Part shown: positions 5,819-8,160 of the stretch, one piece after another
Layout: every line of letters starts with the position of its first letter
Numbering within the stretch: position 1 is the stretch's first letter
Source of the DNA: Clostridia bacterium
GTDB lineage: Bacteria > Bacillota_A > Clostridia > Christensenellales > Borkfalkiaceae
Length of the DNA: 8,160 nucleotides
Assembly: GCA_017621955.1 (NCBI GenBank)
Contig: JAGASB010000257.1
Span: 1-8,160 of the forward strand
Direction of reading: 5' to 3'
Position numbers and translations under genes: made by a program
The notes under the pieces: generated by a model
The model's database searches: none
What the model saw: the letters and a program-made list of their open reading frames with translations, nothing else
What the model was told of the DNA's origin: nothing

Positions 5819-6049
5819 TTATTTACTCTTTTTAGTTTTTTTAGTTTTTGTTAGGGCAACTTCTTTTTCCTTGACTGTTTTAACCGTGTTTTTGCGCTTA
5901 AATTTTTTATACGCTTTATCACAAGGGTTTTCTACGTCCTTATTGCATAATGGACAGAACTCAAACGAACCGCACATATCTACGCCCAAACTTTCGCTGA
6001 TTTCCCATTTCATTTTGTCAAGTTCCATTTGTTTTTTTGTTAATGCCAT
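5819..6049 (-). CDS. Small cysteine- and lysine-rich protein of unknown function (76 aa)
   Basis: No family was recognised. The product is 76 residues with four cysteines, C26-x5-C32-x2-C35-x7-C43 (FCPLCNKDVENPC), which could bind one zinc ion, and a basic tail from about 47 to the end that is roughly one-third lysine. Basic charge plus a possible zinc knuckle would suit nucleic-acid or ribosome binding, but that is inference. The start was placed at 6049: GGAG lies 8 nt upstream. The in-frame ATG at 6079 overlaps the -10 box and lies upstream of the predicted transcription start near 6071, so it cannot be used from this promoter. It has its own promoter and terminator and follows the ABC exporter gene on the same strand. 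Confidence 0.8.
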   Translation of the reverse strand: MALTKKQMELDKMKWEISESLGVDMCGSFEFCPLCNKDVENPCDKAYKKFKRKNTVKTVKEKEVALTKTKKTKKSK

Positions 6050-6077
6050 ATTTACTTCTCCAAATACCTTTTTATAC

Positions 6078-6106
6078 AATATATCAAATAATTATAAATT
6101 TGTCAA
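6078..6106 (-). promoter_or_regulatory. Sigma-A-type promoter of the small cysteine/lysine-rich gene
   Basis: On the minus strand, TTGACA (6106-6101), a 17-bp spacer and TATATT (6083-6078), with a predicted start near 6071 and a leader of about 22 nt. It sits in the short gap after the ABC exporter stop at 6140. No terminator is seen in that gap, so read-through from the exporter gene could add to expression. Confidence 0.85.
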
Positions 6107-6139
6107 AGTATTTTTTGCCATTTCTTGTTTGCGACATTT

Positions 6140-8026
6140 TTAGACACTCATCTCCCCTAGTTCTACTTGCGCAGTTTTCAAGTTCATATCGCTAAGCTCT
6201 TTAAGTTCAAAAAACTTGCCTCGTTTTGCCATAAGTTCATCATAAGTACCTATTTCAACAGCAACGCCGTTATCCATAACCACAATTCTATCCGCATCAC
6301 GAATAGTAGATAAGCAGTGTGCAACAATAAAGGTGGTTCTTCCCTTTATGGAAGAAGATATTGCCTTTTGAACGTGATATTCTGAAATATTATCAAGTGC
6401 AGACGTCGCTTCGTCAAGTATTAAAATCTTAGGATTTCTAATAAGCGCACGAGCAATAGTTATCCTTTGTTTTTGCCCACCCGAAAGTTTATCACCGTGT
6501 TCGCCTATTATCGTATCTAAACCGTTAGGCAAATCTTTGATAAACTCATTAAGGTTTGCCATTTCAACAACCGACTGCAACTGCTGTTCGGTATAATGCT
6601 CTAAACCATAGGTAATATTTTCCCTTATAGTACCCGAAAAAAGTATACTGTTTTGCGGAACGACAGATATATTATGACGGTAAACAGAAAGATTGATATC
6701 GTTTATGTTTTTTCCGTCAATATAGATATTGCCTTGCACGGGTTTTAAAAACCCGATTATCATATTCATCACGGTTGACTTGCCCGAACCCGATGCACCG
6801 ACAAATGCTATACACTCGCCCGCCTTTACGTCAAGGTCAAGTCCATCAACCACGTTTTGTTCAGTGTCGGGATATCTATAACTTACTTTGTCAAACTTAA
6901 CGCTACCTGACACTGACGGAACTTTTGCCTTACCGACTGTTACTTCAACGTCGGTTGCGTTCATAATTTCCGAAACGGACGAAAGTGCTTCAAGCCCCGA
7001 CCCAACCGTAGGTATAAAGTTTATAAGTGACGACACCGAATTGCTTATTTGCGTAAACAATGTTTGGTAAAGCATTATGTCGCCCACACCTATAACCTTT
7101 TGCAATGCCAGGAACACGCAAAAACCTAAACAAATGGCGTTCATTAGCGAATGCACTACCCACGACCACGCACCAAAACTTGCTGTGTTTTTGTCCACTT
7201 TAAGCCCTGCTTGCGTTAATCCCGTTATGGTCTTTTTGAAAGATGAAATTTCCACTTTTTCCAAACCGTGTGATTTTGTTACAGGCATCATTTCAAGCAT
7301 ATTAGTCATTTTGGCGGATAAGTTTTCCGTTTGCACCCTGTAATCACGGTAGCCTTTACGAAGTTTTCCGTTAAAATACTTTGCCATAAACACGTCTATT
7401 GGCACTATTACAAGGAAAAACAACGCCACCAGATAGTTTGTTGTAAGCGCTATTATAAGTGCGCCAAGCACTGAAAGTATACACGGCGCAAAACTGTTTA
7501 ACAATGAACTGAATAATCCGTCAACGGCTTCCGTATCTTTTAAGAACTTTGATTGAACTTTGCCCGACTCTATGTCCTTATGGTATGTAATTGATAGGCT
7601 TTGAAGTTTTCTAACCACGCTTGCCTTTACGCCCGCACCCGTAGTTCTTACTATTTTACTTGTAATACGCCAACGCCATTTGGTTGTTGGAACGTTTATT
7701 ATAATAAGCACAAACATAATTACGGCGTTTATCAATATGAAATTTAACGCCTGGTTAGAAAGACCTGTTTCCGAAGTAAGCGCTTCGGTAACAGTATTTA
7801 CTACGTTTGCTGTAAGCACGGGATTTATTAAAGACGGCGAATACATTAAAATCAGCACTATTGAAGATAAAATTATTCCACCGATGTTTAATTTTATAAG
7901 TTTTGAAAAAAAATTGTTTTTTGGTTTGCCTGAACGTGTTAATTGTTCAGTAAACAAATAATCGTAGTCTGGGATAACGTTGTCGCTTCTTTTTAGTCGT
8001 CGCTTAGGTTTTTCGTCCTGTTTCAT
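6140..8026 (-). CDS. ABC exporter half-transporter (fused membrane and ATPase domains)
   Basis: 628 residues, the usual size for a type IV (MsbA/LmrA-like) exporter half-molecule. Residues 1-40 are a polar, basic cytoplasmic lead. Membrane segments are visible near 47-67, 95-112, 180-196, 198-215 and 288-308, with a sixth probably in 316-340. The ATPase domain from about 374 has an A-loop Tyr 385, Walker A GASGSGKST (410-418), Q-loop Q458, signature LSGGQ (514-518), Walker B ILILDE (534-539), D-loop SALD (542-545) and switch His 570. The usual Arg after that His is Cys (AHCLST). All ATPase residues are present, so it should be active, presumably as a homodimer because no partner gene is in the window; the substrate cannot be read from sequence. 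The start at 8026 has only a weak, distant AGGA, and a leader hairpin lies just upstream. Confidence 0.95.
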   Translation of the reverse strand: MKQDEKPKRRLKRSDNVIPDYDYLFTEQLTRSGKPKNNFFSKLIKLNIGGIILSSIVLILMYSPSLINPVLTANVVNTVTEALTSETGLSNQALNFILINAVIMFVLIIINVPTTKWRWRITSKIVRTTGAGVKASVVRKLQSLSITYHKDIESGKVQSKFLKDTEAVDGLFSSLLNSFAPCILSVLGALIIALTTNYLVALFFLVIVPIDVFMAKYFNGKLRKGYRDYRVQTENLSAKMTNMLEMMPVTKSHGLEKVEISSFKKTITGLTQAGLKVDKNTASFGAWSWVVHSLMNAICLGFCVFLALQKVIGVGDIMLYQTLFTQISNSVSSLINFIPTVGSGLEALSSVSEIMNATDVEVTVGKAKVPSVSGSVKFDKVSYRYPDTEQNVVDGLDLDVKAGECIAFVGASGSGKSTVMNMIIGFLKPVQGNIYIDGKNINDINLSVYRHNISVVPQNSILFSGTIRENITYGLEHYTEQQLQSVVEMANLNEFIKDLPNGLDTIIGEHGDKLSGGQKQRITIARALIRNPKILILDEATSALDNISEYHVQKAISSSIKGRTTFIVAHCLSTIRDADRIVVMDNGVAVEIGTYDELMAKRGKFFELKELSDMNLKTAQVELGEMSV

Positions 8027-8051
8027 AAGGTTTTACCGTCCTAAAAATAGT

Positions 8052-8083
8052 AAAGACTTTAACTTTTTACGGTTAAAGTCTTT
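8052..8083 (-). promoter_or_regulatory. Leader hairpin in front of the ABC exporter gene
   Basis: On the minus strand, AAAGACTTTAAC (8083-8072) pairs perfectly with GTTAAAGTCTTT (8063-8052), a 12-bp stem with an 8-nt loop. It begins about 5 nt after the predicted transcription start. Four bases after the stem come five T, then AGGA, the only candidate ribosome binding site. It could be a weak attenuator, a 5' stabiliser of the mRNA, or an operator palindrome. Confidence 0.6.
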
Positions 8084-8094
8084 TGGTTGCGTTT

Positions 8095-8123
8095 AATATA
8101 ACACAATAAAATATTATTGTCAA
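8095..8123 (-). promoter_or_regulatory. Sigma-A-type promoter of the ABC exporter gene
   Basis: On the minus strand, TTGACA (8123-8118), a 17-bp spacer and TATATT (8100-8095), with a predicted start near 8088 and a leader of about 61 nt. Very AT-rich sequence upstream (8124-8160) could act as an UP element. Confidence 0.85.
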
Positions 8124-8160
8124 TAGTTTTTTCAAAAATAAATTTTATTTTTTTATTTTA

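Noticed and set aside
6050..6079. Upstream ATG at 6079 for the small cysteine-rich gene
   Set aside because: It overlaps the -10 box and lies upstream of the predicted transcription start; GGAG sits in front of the ATG at 6049 instead.

Overview
The window looks like a chromosomal segment from a low-to-moderate GC Bacillota, most likely a gut-type Clostridia lineage. That placement is inferred from four things: the short prolyl-tRNA synthetase without the bacterial editing insertion, near-consensus sigma-A promoters all with 17-bp spacing, strong AGGAGG-like ribosome binding sites, and many intrinsic terminators. Nothing in the sequence names a species.

Layout, left to right. Positions 1-484 hold no gene. 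They contain two near-identical plus-strand terminators (6-32 and 162-188), then two 125-126 bp foldback elements (191-316 and 363-487) with conserved ends and diverged but still base-paired middles. Next come two housekeeping genes transcribed divergently from a 224-bp intergenic region with back-to-back promoters: proS (prolyl-tRNA synthetase, minus strand, 485-1915) and a transketolase gene (plus strand, 2140-4110). A perfect bidirectional terminator (4133-4168) separates the transketolase gene from a convergent 77-codon gene of unknown function (4199-4432).

Upstream of that small gene, on the same strand, is the most unusual part of the window. It is a roughly 200-nt RNA (4647 to about 4447) with its own promoter, a 14-bp closing helix, a three-way junction, a 14-bp pseudoknot helix and a terminator. 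The terminator U-run touches the small gene's ribosome binding site. It could be a stand-alone non-coding RNA, for example of the raiA type, or a leader that controls read-through into the small gene.

Positions 4743-5633 encode a Fic-domain protein with an N-terminal MerR/excisionase-like DNA-binding domain and a built-in inhibitory motif. Its promoter is a perfect TTGACA-17-TATAAT carrying two TTCC-N6-GGAA palindromes exactly 41 bp apart, which suggests autoregulation. To its right are a 76-codon cysteine- and lysine-rich small protein gene (5819-6049) and a solitary ABC exporter half-transporter (6140-8026), each with its own promoter. A 12-bp stem hairpin fills most of the ABC gene's leader.

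The genes do not form one pathway. The left half is core metabolism and translation; the right half (4440-8160) is a run of separate accessory-type minus-strand transcription units, each with its own promoter and most with their own terminator.
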